A DNA stretch of 64,000 bases from ANME-2 cluster archaeon (GTDB lineage: Archaea > Halobacteriota > Methanosarcinia > Methanosarcinales > Methanocomedenaceae), in assembly GCA_014237145.1 (NCBI GenBank), contig JAAXOC010000052.1:1-64000 (forward strand). Reading direction: 5' to 3'. The notes under the pieces were generated by a model, which was not told where the DNA came from, ran no database searches, and was given only the letters and a program-made list of their open reading frames with translations. Made by a program: the position numbers and the translations under genes. Below are positions 63,192 through 64,000 of the stretch, piece after piece (the stretch's first letter is position 1; each line of letters begins with the position of its first letter).

Positions 63192-63491
63192 ATGATAAGA
63201 AAACAGAACGATGATGTAGATGAGGTCAGTATTGGAACAATAATCATAATCATTGGCCTTTTGTTTATATTATTTACACCCGTTTTCTCTGATTTTTTTT
63301 ATATTCCCAGGGAAATAACAGGATATGAAGATAAGACTACCAGAATTGGAAGCAATATTTCTCAGTTCACTTTTATTTCGATAGGTATATTAACAATCTT
63401 TATCGGATGTTGTATCTTTTTCAGGAATTTTATGAATATCACTATTGACTATCTGGTGGATAAGTGGAATAAAAAGAAAAGGGGCCAGTGA
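63192..63491 (+). CDS. Two-helix membrane protein, hypothetical
   Basis: About 99 residues from ATG 63192 ('MIRKQNDDVDEVSIG'); a GTG at 63174 is the alternative. Two membrane helices ('IGTIIIIIGLLFILFTPVFS' and 'FTFISIGILTIFIGCCIFF') are separated by a short polar loop with 'EITGYEDKTTRIG', and the tail is basic ('WNKKKRGQ'). No family recognised. It is upstream of another membrane gene with a 138-base gap. Confidence 0.6.
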   Translation: MIRKQNDDVDEVSIGTIIIIIGLLFILFTPVFSDFFYIPREITGYEDKTTRIGSNISQFTFISIGILTIFIGCCIFFRNFMNITIDYLVDKWNKKKRGQ

Positions 63492-63628
63492 TTGCCCCGT
63501 ATTTATCTAAGATACTCTATCTCGTGCATGACCATCATAGACCTTTCGACGAACTTTTTTCAGTATATAAGGGATTATGGGTAATATTATATTCAGGTAA
63601 ATGCATGGTTTGGGAAGGGGTGAAACAA

Positions 63629-64000
63629 ATGAACAAGTATCTGAAAATTGTCTTATTCGGTTTTCTTCTCTGGTTAATTCCGTTTATCGCCGCGTTCCCG
63701 TTCGTGGACCAAAGTGGCAGCTTCCTGATTCCTGAGACGTTTTTTAAGTCTATAATGATCGTTGTAGGCGGTCTTGTCGGTGTGACCCTGGCAGTTGCAT
63801 ACTTCAAGGAAATCGGGACAGATCATGTCAAGGAAGGAATCACCATAGGAGTGGTCTGGTTAGTGATAAACCTGGGTCTTGACCTGGTGTTCGTATCAAT
63901 GGGATTTTTCCCTATGACAGTTACCCAGTATTTCACCGACATCGGCCTGCGCTACCTCAGCATACCCATTTATACTACAGGTATGGGATATGCCCTTATG
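63629..64000 (+). CDS. Polytopic membrane protein, 3' end outside window
   Basis: Starts at ATG 63629 behind 'aggggtga'. 124 residues are visible with four hydrophobic helices: 'IVLFGFLLWLIPFIAAFPF', 'SIMIVVGGLVGVTLAVAYF', 'GITIGVVWLVINLGLDLVF' and a fourth at the window edge. The segment 'TDIGLRYLSIPIYTTGMGYA' ends the visible part. It resembles small conserved hypothetical membrane proteins found in archaea and bacteria; no function known. Confidence 0.75.
   Translation, partial: MNKYLKIVLFGFLLWLIPFIAAFPFVDQSGSFLIPETFFKSIMIVVGGLVGVTLAVAYFKEIGTDHVKEGITIGVVWLVINLGLDLVFVSMGFFPMTVTQYFTDIGLRYLSIPIYTTGMGYALM

Overview
The window is archaeal. It carries archaeosine tRNA-guanine transglycosylase, CDP-archaeol synthase, a GHMP-type shikimate kinase, AMP phosphorylase, form III RuBisCO, a HerA-type ATPase, a TadC/FlaJ-type pilus protein, PGF-CTERM surface proteins and a DUF1699 protein. 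DUF1699 and the overall gene set point to the methanogen / anaerobic methanotroph side of Halobacteriota (Methanosarcinales-like). No methanogenesis gene lies in the window, so genus and lifestyle are inference. Genes are on both strands in short operons, often with GGAGG-type ribosome sites and GTG/TTG starts.

Layout. 0-4.5 kb: a partially decayed tandem array in which a large hypothetical protein and a PGF-CTERM protein occur as two and a half units. 4.5-6.6 kb: twin 68-aa genes flanking an inverted-repeat element, then a small hypothetical gene. 6.6-11.5 kb: AMP phosphorylase, an SsuABC/TauABC-type ABC transporter operon and a divergent HTH regulator, with a palindrome between them. 11.6-18.6 kb: a cysteine-cluster protein, DUF1699, chorismate mutase/shikimate kinase, RuBisCO III behind a phosphohexomutase whose 3' end carries a 41-bp tandem repeat, a MobB-MoaE fusion and a nucleotidyltransferase. 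18.8-25.5 kb: an AT-rich accessory island (PD-(D/E)XK-like protein, toxin-antitoxin debris, YhcG-type nuclease with an in-frame TAG, two AAA ATPases). 25.5-38.6 kb: a surface and secretion region with a PGF-anchored Lon-like protease, three pilin-like proteins, a VapBC pair, a full-length alpha-2-macroglobulin/complement-like thioester protein, an insertion-sequence remnant and a TadC-like protein.

38.7-51.6 kb: an E1-like MoeB/ThiF enzyme, tRNA-Gln, a glycosyltransferase, tgtA, a MITE, carS-pyrE, small zinc proteins, a thioredoxin-like lipoprotein with CcdA, MscS, a damaged TnpB element and a HerA-like ATPase. 51.9-56.8 kb: purD, argF, tRNA-Leu, a presenilin-type protease, and a ModE-type regulator behind 26-bp iterons. 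57-60.6 kb: a lipoprotein, a methyltransferase, a Panacea/RelE-like toxin-antitoxin pair, and a graveyard of a restriction-subunit fragment, MITE, nucleotidyltransferase fragment, broken HTH gene and tRNA-Leu fragment. 60.7-64 kb: AIM24-family protein, moeA, moaD, and two small membrane proteins, the last cut by the window end.

Themes. Molybdenum/tungsten cofactor genes (mobB-moaE, moeB, modE, moeA, moaD) are scattered. AMP phosphorylase and RuBisCO III are two of the three steps of the archaeal AMP pathway. The surface is rich in PGF-CTERM anchoring, pilus-type export and membrane proteases. Small palindromic elements and decayed toxin genes fill many intergenic gaps.
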